Assembly: GCA_045639905.1 (NCBI GenBank)
Contig: JAZUDZ010000004.1
Coordinates: forward strand, 1-39,047
From: RGIG426 sp045639905
Lineage (GTDB): Bacteria > Bacillota > Clostridia > Oscillospirales > Acutalibacteraceae
Direction of reading: 5' to 3'
DNA: 39,047 nucleotides
Shown: one piece after another, positions 31,173 through 39,047 of the stretch
Numbering within the stretch: position 1 is the first letter of the stretch
How the letters are laid out: each line of letters starts with the position of its first letter
Program-made: the position numbers and the translations under genes
Notes under the pieces: generated by a model
Told to the model about the DNA's origin: nothing
Databases searched by the model: none
Seen by the model: only the letters and a program-made list of their open reading frames with translations

Positions 31173-34100
31173 TTGACAAAAACGTTTCGAAAAAACATAC
31201 GGCGCACCATTTGGGGCAGTATGGGACGGTTTATTGCCATTTTGCTGATTGTGACGCTGGGAACCGGTTTTGTGGCCGGCCTGCGCATGACCAAGCCGGT
31301 TATGCTGGCAATTGAATCGCAATATTTGCAGGAACATTCCATGTTTGATCTTCGTCTGGTTTCGACCATCGGATTTGATGCAGAGGATGTGAAGGCGGCA
31401 GAAAGCTGTGAGCATGTTGAAAAAGCTCGCGGCTCGGTTACCCATGACCTTTTGACCTATATGGATGGTCGCGAGATTGTTTTGCGGGGCGAAATGCTGC
31501 TGAACGGCGTGAATGATCCCGAACTTCGATTCGGCCAGATGCCGAAAAAAGGAAACGAATGTCTTTTGGATGCTGACAGTTTTCCTCCGTCAATGGTCGG
31601 TCAAAGCATTTCTTTAAAGCCGTATAATGATGAGGACACACTGGACACATTTGCCTATGACGAGTATGTCGTTGTCGGGCTGGCCCGGTCACCTTTGTAT
31701 TTCAGTGCCGATCGCGGTACATCCTCTCTCGGAAGCGGCTCCCTGTCCGGATTTATGCTTCTTTCGGAAGAAGGCTTTTCCTTTGAGTATTATACCGAGC
31801 TGTATATTCTCAGTGACCAACAACTTGAACTGTACAGTGATGAATATAAGGATTTTATCACATCTCTGTCCGATACAGTGGAACCGGGTGTGAAAGCATC
31901 GTTGGATTCCCGGTACGACGGATATGTCAAAGAGGCACAACAGAAGATTTCCGATGCCGAAGAAAAACTCCGGACCGAAAAAGCGGATGCAGAGAAAAAG
32001 CTTGCCGATGCCAAGGCGGAACTGGACAGCGGAGAACAGGAACTTCTGGATGCGGAACGGGAACTGGAAGACGCAGCGGCTGAGCTGGAAGGCGGACAGG
32101 CCGAACTGGATGCGGCCGTGGCGGAAATAAACGCTGCCGCTGATGAGCTGAATGCGGCGGCTGTCGAACTGGCCGACGGACAGGCACAGCTGGAGGATGC
32201 CAAAGCCGAACTGGATGCCGGAAAAGCGGAACTGGATGAAGCACAGGCGCAATTGGAGGATGCCAAAGCCGAGCTGGATGCCGGAAAAGCGGAACTGGAT
32301 GCCGGTGCCGAGCAAATGCAACCCGGATTTGTTTCCTGGGATATGGCATATACCGAAGGTCTGAACGCCTTGGAGCGCGGCCGCGGGGAACTGGAAGAAA
32401 AGATAGGGGATGCCCAGAAGCAACTGGATGATTCCAAAGCAAAACTCGAACAGGGTGAGCAGGAATATGCCGCCGGGCAGGCAACCTATGAGGCGGGGCT
32501 TAAACAATATGAAGCCGGAAAAAAACAATATGCCGACGGCTTGGCCTTGTACGAGGCTCTGAAGGAAACTTTGTCTCCCGAGGAACTGGAAGAAGCCGAA
32601 AAACAACTGGCTGAAGGCAAGCAACAGCTGGAGGATGCCGAAAAACAGCTGGCTGATGGAAAAGCCACACTGGAAGCAACCCGTGCACAGCTGGATGCCG
32701 GATGGAGTGAATATACTGCCGGGCTCGAAACCATGCAGGCGGAAAAAGCCAAAGGAGAGGCAGAACTGGAAGCCGGTAAAGCCAAACTGGAAGCCTTCCT
32801 GGAAGGAAAAAATGCTTACGAGCAAGGCTATGCCGAATATATGCAGGGCCTGGAAGAATTGGAAGCCGGAAAGCAGGAATATGAGGCCGGTGAAGCCTCC
32901 TATGAAGAAGCTTTGGCAGTTTTCGAAGCCGGCCAAAAAGAATATGATGAGGGTTCTGCTCAGTATGATGATGCCGTTGCTCAATATGAGGAAGGTGTCG
33001 CAAAGCTGGAAGAAGGTCAGCGGGCCTATGAAGAAGGGCTGGCTACCTATGAAGAAGGCCGTCAACAGTGGGAAGACGGAAAACAGGAATACGAAGACGG
33101 TGTCCGTGAACTGGAAGAAAAAGTGGCGGAGGCCGAAAAGAAAATTGCCGACGGCAAACGGGAATTGAGTGAACTGGAAGAGGTTTCTTTGTTCCTGCTC
33201 GACCGTGATACCAATCCCGGTTATTATATGTTCCAAAGTGATTCCGACATTGTCGGAAACGTTGCAAGAGTATTTCCGATTTTCTTCTTTCTGATCGCTG
33301 CACTGGTTTGTTCCACCACCATGACCCGTATGGTGGATGAGGAACGGGGACAGATCGGAACATTCCGTGCCCTCGGCTATCGTCAGTCTGACATTCTGTG
33401 GAAATATGCAATCTATTCCGGCAGCGCTGCCGTCCTCGGGTGCTTAATCGGATTCTTCGGATTCGGTTTGCTTTTCCCGAAGGTTATCTGGATTGCGTAT
33501 CAAATGCTGTATAAGATGGACGGCTTTGTTGTGCTGTATGACTGGTGGCTGCTGGTCATTTTACTGGCCGCATCCCTGGTTTGCTCGGTGGGAACCACCT
33601 ATCTGGCTTGCCGGTCCGAAATGCGAAGCACGCCGGCGAATATTATTCGGCCCAAGACTCCGCCGGCGGGAAAACGGATTCTGTTGGAAAAAATCCCGTT
33701 TATTTGGAAACGTTTGCCGTTTTTGCATAAGGTTTCCATGCGCAATGTTTTCCGTTTCAAAAAGCGGATGTTTATGATGATTCTCGGAATTGCCGGTTGT
33801 ACGGCTTTGGTGGCAACGGCCCTTGGAATTCATGATTCCGTTGCTAACATTTGCGATTATCAATACGACGATATTACGACCTACGATATTACCGTAACCT
33901 GTAAGGATCCGATCGGAGCAGCGGATTTGGCCACCCTTTTGAAGGGGCACGAGGAGGAAGTGGAATCCTTCTGCAGTCTTTTCAGTTCCTCCGGTGACGT
34001 AAAGGCTAACGGTATGAAGAAATCGGCTTTGCTGATTGCGTCCAACGATCCGGCGTTCACCAGTGAAGTAGATTTACATTTGAACGGAAAAACGGTATTG

Positions 34101-34841
34101 TTCCCGTCAGACGGAGAAATCGTCCTAACGGATAAGCTGGCAAAACAGGAAGACATCCACGTGGGAGATATGGTGGAAATTGCCATCTCCGATATTGAAA
34201 GTGCAACCTTAAAGGTCAGCGGCATCGCCGAAAACTATGTCCGCAGTTACATTTATATGTCGGGCAATACCTATGAAACGGCTTTTGGAAAAACGTATGA
34301 ACCGGATACGGTGTATATGACGTTGCAAGAAGAAACCGACGACCATCAGTTCGGAGCATCCTTGTCCGAGCAGGAAAACGTGATGACCGTCACGGTCATT
34401 TCCGATTTCCGAAAGAGTGTTAACAACATGATGGAAAGTCTCAATTATGTGGTGCTCCTGGTTTTGCTTAGTGCCTGTGGCCTTGCGTTTGTTGTTCTGT
34501 TTAATCTCGGTAACATCAATATTACGGAGCGTGTGCGGGAAATCGCCACCCTTAAGGTTCTCGGATTCCATCGCAGGGAAACCGGACAATACGTATTCCG
34601 TGAAAATGTGTTTTTGGCCGTTATCGGTATATTGGTCGGCCTGCCGCTTGGAAAACTTCTGCATGCATTTGTTATGTCCCAAATAAAGGTAGATATGGTA
34701 TCTTTTGTTACGGTTATCAAACCGATTAGTTACGGATTAACCGTACTTTTGGTATTGGTTTTTACACTAATTTGCGATTTGATTCTCCGCGCAAAAATCG
34801 AGAAAATTCAAATGGCAGAATCCCTAAAATCAATAGAATGA
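31173..34841 (+). CDS. Giant FtsX-like ABC permease with a long coiled-coil insertion
   Basis: This is a 1222-residue permease. It has one membrane helix at about 18-38 (FIAILLIVTLGTGFVAGL) and an outer region to about 249. Next comes a charged coiled-coil of about 420 residues (249-669) built from units such as AELDAGKAELD and QYEEGVAKLEEGQRAYEEG. The first FtsX domain follows at about 700-830, a helix near 866, a second outer domain, and a final FtsX domain at about 1088-1216. Related permeases occur in many Firmicutes, but their substrates are mostly unknown. The start is a TTG at 31173, with GGTGA upstream and the usual opening TKTFRKNIRRT. The coil could span the cell wall or grip an outer partner. 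Confidence 0.9.
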   Translation: MTKTFRKNIRRTIWGSMGRFIAILLIVTLGTGFVAGLRMTKPVMLAIESQYLQEHSMFDLRLVSTIGFDAEDVKAAESCEHVEKARGSVTHDLLTYMDGREIVLRGEMLLNGVNDPELRFGQMPKKGNECLLDADSFPPSMVGQSISLKPYNDEDTLDTFAYDEYVVVGLARSPLYFSADRGTSSLGSGSLSGFMLLSEEGFSFEYYTELYILSDQQLELYSDEYKDFITSLSDTVEPGVKASLDSRYDGYVKEAQQKISDAEEKLRTEKADAEKKLADAKAELDSGEQELLDAERELEDAAAELEGGQAELDAAVAEINAAADELNAAAVELADGQAQLEDAKAELDAGKAELDEAQAQLEDAKAELDAGKAELDAGAEQMQPGFVSWDMAYTEGLNALERGRGELEEKIGDAQKQLDDSKAKLEQGEQEYAAGQATYEAGLKQYEAGKKQYADGLALYEALKETLSPEELEEAEKQLAEGKQQLEDAEKQLADGKATLEATRAQLDAGWSEYTAGLETMQAEKAKGEAELEAGKAKLEAFLEGKNAYEQGYAEYMQGLEELEAGKQEYEAGEASYEEALAVFEAGQKEYDEGSAQYDDAVAQYEEGVAKLEEGQRAYEEGLATYEEGRQQWEDGKQEYEDGVRELEEKVAEAEKKIADGKRELSELEEVSLFLLDRDTNPGYYMFQSDSDIVGNVARVFPIFFFLIAALVCSTTMTRMVDEERGQIGTFRALGYRQSDILWKYAIYSGSAAVLGCLIGFFGFGLLFPKVIWIAYQMLYKMDGFVVLYDWWLLVILLAASLVCSVGTTYLACRSEMRSTPANIIRPKTPPAGKRILLEKIPFIWKRLPFLHKVSMRNVFRFKKRMFMMILGIAGCTALVATALGIHDSVANICDYQYDDITTYDITVTCKDPIGAADLATLLKGHEEEVESFCSLFSSSGDVKANGMKKSALLIASNDPAFTSEVDLHLNGKTVLFPSDGEIVLTDKLAKQEDIHVGDMVEIAISDIESATLKVSGIAENYVRSYIYMSGNTYETAFGKTYEPDTVYMTLQEETDDHQFGASLSEQENVMTVTVISDFRKSVNNMMESLNYVVLLVLLSACGLAFVVLFNLGNINITERVREIATLKVLGFHRRETGQYVFRENVFLAVIGILVGLPLGKLLHAFVMSQIKVDMVSFVTVIKPISYGLTVLLVLVFTLICDLILRAKIEKIQMAESLKSIE
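32191..32301 (+). repeat. 63-base tandem unit inside the coiled-coil coding region
   Basis: A stretch of about 48 bases beginning TGGAGGATGCCAAAGCCG at 32191 recurs at 32254 with one difference (GAA/GAG). The 63-base period is 21 codons, three heptads, so the copy keeps the coil in register. It suggests recent internal duplication. Confidence 0.8.
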
Positions 34842-34891
34842 TGAAAGAGAGCAAGTATTCCCGCATTTTTTTGTCATGTTCACTTAATGTG

Positions 34892-34927
34892 AGAAGCACC
34901 TTCCTGATGATTCAGGAAGGTGCTTCT
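34892..34927. terminator. Convergent terminator-like hairpin
   Basis: AGAAGCACCTTCCTGA (34892-34907) pairs perfectly with TCAGGAAGGTGCTTCT (34912-34927) around TGAT. It lies between the convergent permease gene and the metal-importer operon. The flanking U-runs are weak. Confidence 0.7.
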
Positions 34928-34949
34928 TGTATTCATAATAAAGATATTT

Positions 34950-35774
34950 TCATTTTGCCAAAGGAGATTTGTTGCCAATGAGGTACGTGAGAAAGAAGAA
35001 AACCGTAGCAACTAACACGATCATCGGTCCGGTGGCAACGGAGCATGTGTAAGAAAGAAGAAGTCCGACAATGCCGGAGACCAATCCGAAAATCAGAGAA
35101 ATCAAGTGATAGCTGCGCATATCCTTGGCAATGTTTTTGGCAGCGGCGGCCGGAAGAATTAACATGGCGTTGATAATCAAAAGGCCGACCCAGCGGATGG
35201 ATAACATGACAATCACGGCGGTCAAAACAACAAACAGGTTATCAATCAGCCAAACTTTCCAGCCTTTGCTTCGGGAAAGAGCCGGAGAAATGGAAACACC
35301 CAGGAATCGGTTGAAAAGCAAAACCCAGAGAATGACCGTGACCGCGAGTGTAATGCCGAGCATCACCAGTTCGGATTTGGTGATGTTTAAGATGTCACCG
35401 ATCAAAAGGCTTTGGTACTGGGAGAATCCGCCTCCGCGGGACAAAATGACAAGACCGAGCGCAATACCGCAGGAGGAGAATACGCCGATAATCGTGTCTG
35501 TGGAAGCAATTCGTGAATGACGAATCAGGTTCATCAGCAAAGCAAAGATGACGGCAAACAAGACCATTACCGGAGTGTATTCGGTAAATCCGAGAAGAAC
35601 ACCAATGCCGACACCGGTTAAAGCGGAATGCCCGAGAGCATCGGAGAAGAAGGACATGCCGTTATTGACAACCATGGTGCCGAGAAGGGAAAAGAGAGGC
35701 ATGATTAAAAGAATCGCACCCAGTGCATACCGCATAAACGGGTAGGACCAGAACTGTAATATCGCTTCACCCAT
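34950..35774 (-). CDS. Metal ABC transporter permease (ABC-3/ZnuB family)
   Basis: The 274-residue protein has about eight helices and the ABC-3 pattern: PFMRYALGAILLIMPLFSLLG, SDALGHSALTGVGIGVLLG, DTIIGVFSSCGIALGLVIL, RWVGLLIINAMLILPAAAA and the C-terminal LLSYTCSVATGPMIVLVA. This family imports zinc, manganese or iron. The start is ATG 35774 with AAAGGAGGTG upstream; a longer reading frame would run into the ATPase gene. It is one base after the ATPase gene in a three-gene minus-strand operon. Confidence 0.93.
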   Translation of the reverse strand: MGEAILQFWSYPFMRYALGAILLIMPLFSLLGTMVVNNGMSFFSDALGHSALTGVGIGVLLGFTEYTPVMVLFAVIFALLMNLIRHSRIASTDTIIGVFSSCGIALGLVILSRGGGFSQYQSLLIGDILNITKSELVMLGITLAVTVILWVLLFNRFLGVSISPALSRSKGWKVWLIDNLFVVLTAVIVMLSIRWVGLLIINAMLILPAAAAKNIAKDMRSYHLISLIFGLVSGIVGLLLSYTCSVATGPMIVLVATVFFFLTYLIGNKSPLAK

Positions 35775-35775
35775 A

Positions 35776-36510
35776 TCAGGCACCTCCTTTCGGGAAGGCC
35801 TTTTCAAAGGCTTCCGTGTGGAAAACTTCTTCGGGAGTTCCGAAGGCTTTCACTTCATGGTCGAGAAGAACCACGTGATCGGCTGCTCGGCGAACGAAAT
35901 CCAAATCATGGGATACAAGCAGCAAGACCATATCTTCTTTTTTACGAATGGTATCCACCATCCCATAAAAACGGTCCAGTCCTGCCGCATCCACGCCGGA
36001 TACTGGCTCATCTAAAATGAGAAGGTCCGGTGCGGGGGTGGTGGCAATGGCCAACAGGACACGCTGCAGTTCGCCGCCGGAAAGGGTTCCGGCACGTTTC
36101 TCCAGCAAATCATCCGCACCGAATTTGGCAAAGTGTTCGGAAAGTTTTGCCAAATCCTTTTTACGGGGCGGCAAAAATGCCGGGTAGTGCGAAGTAAAGG
36201 AAATGGCCATATCATAAACCGTGGCCGGGGAGGCTTCATCGATATTCAGGTGCTGCGGCACGTATCCGATTCTGGGTTTATGATTGGTGGGGACCCCGTC
36301 GTGCCCGCTGAATTCCACATTTCCCGTGTGTTTGATTTCACCGAGAATGGCTTTGAGAAGAGTGGATTTGCCGGCACCGTTGCGTCCGATAATGGCGGTG
36401 AGTTCACCGCAGTGCGCATGCAGACAAACATGCTCCAAAATGGATTGGTTGCCGTCCTTTACACCGATGTCTTCAATTTTTAAACAATGTAATCCGCACA
36501 GATGACTCAA
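35776..36510 (-). CDS. Metal ABC transporter ATP-binding protein (ZnuC type)
   Basis: The 244-residue ATPase has a Walker A motif GRNGAGKST, a Q-loop in IGYVPQHLN, the signature LSGGELQRVLLAIA, a Walker B motif LLILDEPVSGVD and LVSHDLDFV for the switch. It starts with a TTG at 36510, supported by GGAGGTGA seven bases upstream and by a TTGA overlap with the stop of the binding-protein gene, so translation is coupled. Confidence 0.93.
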   Translation of the reverse strand: MSHLCGLHCLKIEDIGVKDGNQSILEHVCLHAHCGELTAIIGRNGAGKSTLLKAILGEIKHTGNVEFSGHDGVPTNHKPRIGYVPQHLNIDEASPATVYDMAISFTSHYPAFLPPRKKDLAKLSEHFAKFGADDLLEKRAGTLSGGELQRVLLAIATTPAPDLLILDEPVSGVDAAGLDRFYGMVDTIRKKEDMVLLLVSHDLDFVRRAADHVVLLDHEVKAFGTPEEVFHTEAFEKAFPKGGA

Positions 36511-37427
36511 AAGCTCACCTCCGATAGTTTGGATGCCGTATCTTCCATGGCCAAAAGCCAGGCATCCTGGTCTGCTGTTGTTTGATGTTTGGAAACGGCT
36601 ATATCCAAAAACAGGGATTTATGCCGTTTGGCACTGCTTGCCAAATACTCATATTTGAGGTCGTAATATTGATCGTCATACAGAAGCAAAACATCTTCCG
36701 CATCTTTGATGGCGTTTGCGGCTTCCTTCAGGTCCGAAGCGGCCACGCCGCCCTCTTCTCCAATCGGTAAAACCGACAGGACGTGAAGATCTAAATCATT
36801 TGCCAGATAGCTGAGTGATTCATGAAACAAAATCACGTTTTTCGTGGGAAGCTTCTCGGAAGCGTTTTTCAGTTTTTTGGTGACTTCCATAATCTTTTTC
36901 AAATAGGTGCTTGTGTTTTTTCGGTACTGGGAAGCGTGTGCTTCATCCAGCGAGCAAAGACCGTCACAGATGGTTTGCACCTGAGTGGCATAGACCGAGG
37001 GGGACGTCCACATATGGGAGTTATAAAACTCATCCTCGTCGTCTTCTCCCGAGGGGAGAAGCCTGGCCTTTTCGGAACTGTCGATTACCGGAATGGTCGG
37101 ATAGCGCTCGGCCACTTCCGTCAAAAAGCTTTCCGCACCGGCACCGTTTACAATCCATGCATCGGCTGTACTGAGAGTAATGAGATTCTCCGGCGAAAGC
37201 TGGTAATCGTGTAAACACCCGGTTTGGGAGGATACTAGGTTTTCCAAACTGACGCCCGGAACATTCTCCGTAATATTCAAAGTTGCCACATAAACGGGAT
37301 AAAAGGTGGCGACAAGATGAAAATCGTCTTCTTTTTCTGTTTTGGAGGTCGTGGAAAACCACATAAGCAGGAAAGACAAAATCAGTACCGGTACGAGTAC
37401 CAGTACGGTTTTTTTATAACATCCCAT
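36507..37427 (-). CDS. Metal-binding protein of the ABC importer (ZnuA/TroA family)
   Basis: This 306-residue binding protein is the first gene of the operon. The probable metal ligands are His73 (GCLHDYQLSPE), His138 (YNSHMWTSP), His202 (LFHESLSYLA) and an acidic residue near 275 (LFLDIAVSK), the layout of zinc/manganese-binding proteins. A short acidic loop (GEDDEDEFYNSH) precedes the second His. The N-terminus is a hydrophobic helix (TVLVLVPVLILSFLLMWF) with no lipobox Cys, so it is likely held by an uncleaved anchor, unlike the usual lipoproteins. The start is ATG 37427 with GGAGGTGA upstream. Zinc or manganese cannot be told apart by sequence. Confidence 0.9.
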   Translation of the reverse strand: MGCYKKTVLVLVPVLILSFLLMWFSTTSKTEKEDDFHLVATFYPVYVATLNITENVPGVSLENLVSSQTGCLHDYQLSPENLITLSTADAWIVNGAGAESFLTEVAERYPTIPVIDSSEKARLLPSGEDDEDEFYNSHMWTSPSVYATQVQTICDGLCSLDEAHASQYRKNTSTYLKKIMEVTKKLKNASEKLPTKNVILFHESLSYLANDLDLHVLSVLPIGEEGGVAASDLKEAANAIKDAEDVLLLYDDQYYDLKYEYLASSAKRHKSLFLDIAVSKHQTTADQDAWLLAMEDTASKLSEVSF

Positions 37428-37457
37428 AGCGTCACCTCCCATTTGTAGTGTTTAATT

Positions 37458-37486
37458 AGTATATAGGATTATCCGTTCTTTGTAAA
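37458..37486 (-). promoter_or_regulatory. Promoter of the metal importer operon
   Basis: On the minus strand TTTACA (37486-37481), a 17-base spacer and TATACT (37463-37458) lie 30 bases before the ATG. No clear Zur, MntR or Fur box is recognised, although an AT-rich TTAATTA lies just downstream of the -10. Confidence 0.7.
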
Positions 37487-37583
37487 GAAAAAGCAAGAAG
37501 GAATGTTCTCCGTGATGCTTTTTCGCCGGTTTTGTATTTTGCGCCGTCTGACTGAAAAACAAAAGAATCCCCTCGCCGAAAGG

Positions 37584-37612
37584 TTTACAAAACAAAGGGA
37601 AAAGGGTATAAT
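37584..37612 (+). promoter_or_regulatory. Promoter of the SurA/PrsA-like lipoprotein gene
   Basis: TTTACA (37584-37589), a 17-base spacer and a perfect TATAAT (37607-37612) lie 37 bases before ATG 37650. Confidence 0.8.
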
Positions 37613-37649
37613 AGTCGGGTAATCTGTTTTTATGCAGGAGGAAAGAAAA

Positions 37650-38813
37650 ATGAAAAGAAGAATGTTGGCTGCTTTGGTGGCAATTTTAATGGTGATCTTT
37701 ATGGCAGGCTGCTCTACGCCGTCCGTTGCCGTCAGTGTGGATGACCGTGATTATTCCACCGGTGAATATTTAGCCTATTTGTACTCAAATGCGTATACCG
37801 TCTATTATTACTATCAGAACTACGGTGATGTGAATGCCATGTGGGATCAGACGTTGCCGTATGAGAATCCGTATACCACGACCGATGATGAAAAGGAAAC
37901 ATCCGGTGAAACTTCTGACGGAGCCGGGGATAACACACTCCCGGTTGCCGATTATATCAAAACCGAAACCATTGACGAGATTACCTACCTGGCTGCCATT
38001 GAAGCCATTATGAAAGAAAAAGGGATCGAAATCAGCAAAGAAGATCAAGCTGCCGCTTTGTCTTCCGCCCAGGGAATGACCGATGCCGAAAAACTGGGCT
38101 TCAGCTCTGACAACTATTACAAAATGATGCTGTCCAGCGGTTATTCTTCGAACACCCTGTTCAAGGCCTTGTATGACAAGGGCGGCGAGAAAGCAGTTGA
38201 AGAAAGCAAAATCAAGGATTATTTCAAGAAAAACTATTTGACCTATGAAATGATTCAGATTACCATCGCCGATGCCGACGGCAATGACCTTTCCGAGGCA
38301 GAAGTGGAGAAGGTCCGCACCCGCCTCGAAGGATACAAAGAAGTCTATGAGAAGACCGGCGACTTTGACAAAGCCATTGCCGCGTATGATGCGGAAACCG
38401 GTTCCGAAGAAGAAACTTCCAAACCGGAAGAGACCGAGTCCGAAGGTGGTCTCCAGCCGGATGGCACGATTAAAAACGTGACCTCCAACAATTCCGAGAA
38501 CGTCCGTGAACTGAACGCCGCCACTTCCACCGATATCGATTTGATCAATGCCGTTCGCAGCGTTGATGAGGGCGATGTGCAGATTGTGCAGTACAACCAG
38601 GGCGGAACTTCCCCGATGCTGGCTTTGATTTACAGAATTCAGCCGGACGGAAAAGGCCGTGAAAACTACTACGAAGACAGCCGCATGAGCGTCTTGAATG
38701 ACCTTATGGGTGATGAATATCAGAAACTCATTGTGGATAAGATGAAGACCATGAAGGTTGTGAAGAACGAGCGCGCCATCAAAATGTGCGATCCGAAGAA
38801 CTTCTTCGCCTAA
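37650..38813 (+). CDS. SurA/PrsA-N-like lipoprotein (probable envelope chaperone)
   Basis: This 387-residue protein starts MKRRMLAALVAILMVIFMAGC, a lipoprotein signal with the lipobox Cys. The part after it (VAVSVDDRDYSTGEYLAYLYS) resembles the strand and helix that open SurA/PrsA N-domains. A Tyr-rich stretch follows, then a helical region with EYL/KDYFKKNYLTYEMIQI, where PrsA enters its peptidyl-prolyl isomerase domain. The rest contains a Glu/Ser/Thr-rich insert (about 254-275) and no clear parvulin active site, so it is probably a chaperone-like relative without isomerase activity. AGGAGG lies nine bases before the ATG. It has its own promoter and terminator. Confidence 0.7.
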   Translation: MKRRMLAALVAILMVIFMAGCSTPSVAVSVDDRDYSTGEYLAYLYSNAYTVYYYYQNYGDVNAMWDQTLPYENPYTTTDDEKETSGETSDGAGDNTLPVADYIKTETIDEITYLAAIEAIMKEKGIEISKEDQAAALSSAQGMTDAEKLGFSSDNYYKMMLSSGYSSNTLFKALYDKGGEKAVEESKIKDYFKKNYLTYEMIQITIADADGNDLSEAEVEKVRTRLEGYKEVYEKTGDFDKAIAAYDAETGSEEETSKPEETESEGGLQPDGTIKNVTSNNSENVRELNAATSTDIDLINAVRSVDEGDVQIVQYNQGGTSPMLALIYRIQPDGKGRENYYEDSRMSVLNDLMGDEYQKLIVDKMKTMKVVKNERAIKMCDPKNFFA

Positions 38814-38824
38814 GACTTAGACAG

Positions 38825-38860
38825 AAAAATCCCGTAGGATGAAAGTCCTACGGGATTTTT
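38825..38860 (+). terminator. Terminator after the lipoprotein gene
   Basis: AAAAATCCCGTAGGA (38825-38839) pairs perfectly with TCCTACGGGATTTTT (38846-38860), with the T-run following. Confidence 0.92.
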
Positions 38861-38875
38861 TACTTGTATCTTTAG

Positions 38876-39047
38876 CAAAGAATAAACCCCCAGTTCTACT
38901 GGGGGAATAAAAAAGACTTTAGTAAAAATAAAAAAGGCGAGCTTTAAGCAAGCCGAAAGTGGAATAAAGAGAAACCTCCAAGTATAATGGTAATGGTTTA
39001 GCAGCCGCATTGCCAAAATACAAGGAGGAATCAAACAAAGTGAAGAA
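38876..39047 (+). mobile_element. Left end of an IS200/IS605-like element (truncated by the window)
   Basis: A compact hairpin, CCCCCAGT (38887-38894) with ACTGGGGG (38898-38905), is followed by AT-rich sequence, a TATAAT at 38983-38988 and a ribosome site AAGGAGG near 39022. This hairpin-then-leader layout is that of IS200/IS605 left ends, which lack inverted repeats. The transposase itself lies beyond the window, so identity is not proven. Confidence 0.5.
39040..39047 (+). CDS. Possible start of a transposase gene (partial)
   Basis: GTG at 39040 follows AAGGAGG by about 11 bases and opens Met-Lys before the window ends. Only two codons are visible. The call rests on the ribosome site and the IS-like leader. 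Confidence 0.3.

Noticed and set aside
31689..33236. Minus-strand Phe/Gln-rich frame opposite the permease coiled-coil
   Set aside because: The repetitive composition is the antisense of the Glu/Leu/Ala heptads, not a real protein.
37487..37583. Possible hairpin in the gap between the metal importer and lipoprotein genes
   Set aside because: AAAAAGCA and TGCTTTTT can pair, but the interior is long and poorly matched, so it is not a convincing terminator or site.
1..39047. CRISPR arrays and classical riboswitches
   Set aside because: No regularly spaced direct repeats are visible. Upstream regions were scanned by eye for T-box and common riboswitch cores and none was found; a covariance search could still reveal one.

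Overview
The window looks like a chromosomal piece from a gut-type Clostridia bacterium, most likely an Oscillospiraceae/Ruminococcaceae relative. The evidence is low-GC Gram-positive style expression signals (strong AGGAGG ribosome sites, TTG/GTG starts, TTGACA/TATAAT promoters), Firmicute gene sets (Mini-III, YlxR/YlxQ between nusA and infB, DegV, Sfp-type PPTase), a dockerin-bearing secreted protein, a bacterial serpin and Rnf-family genes. GC is moderate (about half), but the PPTase and serpin genes look more AT-rich. The assignment is an inference from gene content; no rRNA or species marker is present.

Layout. 1-153 is the right end of an IS200/IS605-type element with an omegaRNA-like segment. 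284-1144 (minus) is a small secreted dockerin protein. 1277-2245 is a membrane-anchored alpha/beta hydrolase. 2391-7213 is a plus-strand housekeeping run: obg, Mini-III, an Lrp-type regulator with an aminotransferase, ispE and a YcxB-like membrane protein, followed by tRNA-Arg(CCU). 7504-8187 is a stand-alone phosphopantetheinyl transferase whose promoter is overlapped by a perfect 28-bp palindrome.

8204-22965 (minus) appears to be one long operon read from a consensus promoter at 23043-23071: rimP, nusA, rnpM, ylxQ, infB, rbfA, nrnA, truB, ribF (fused to a HAD phosphatase), rpe, then four Rnf-family genes in the order C, D, E, A, then a membrane-anchored DUF4015 glycoside-hydrolase-like protein and a GtrA-type membrane protein. 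The Rnf part is the most unusual region. The genes are intact, overlapping and well expressed by their signals, yet rnfB and rnfG are absent here. The proteins lack the recognisable FMN/NADH motif of RnfC, the FMN-attachment motif of RnfD, and three of the four membrane cysteines expected to hold the RnfA/RnfE iron-sulfur cluster. Only the two 4Fe-4S motifs of RnfC remain. This suggests a repurposed, redox-reduced Rnf-like membrane complex.

23155-28927 (plus) holds a DegV fatty-acid-binding protein, NADP isocitrate dehydrogenase, and the lower-glycolysis set pgk-tpiA-gpmI. 29132-30301 is a serpin lipoprotein. 30467-34841 is an ABC exporter pair whose permease carries a coiled-coil region of about 420 residues. 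34950-37427 (minus) is a zinc/manganese-type ABC importer. 37650-38813 is a SurA/PrsA-like lipoprotein. The window closes with the left end of an IS200/IS605-like element. Transposon ends at both borders suggest the sequence may be a contig broken at repeats.
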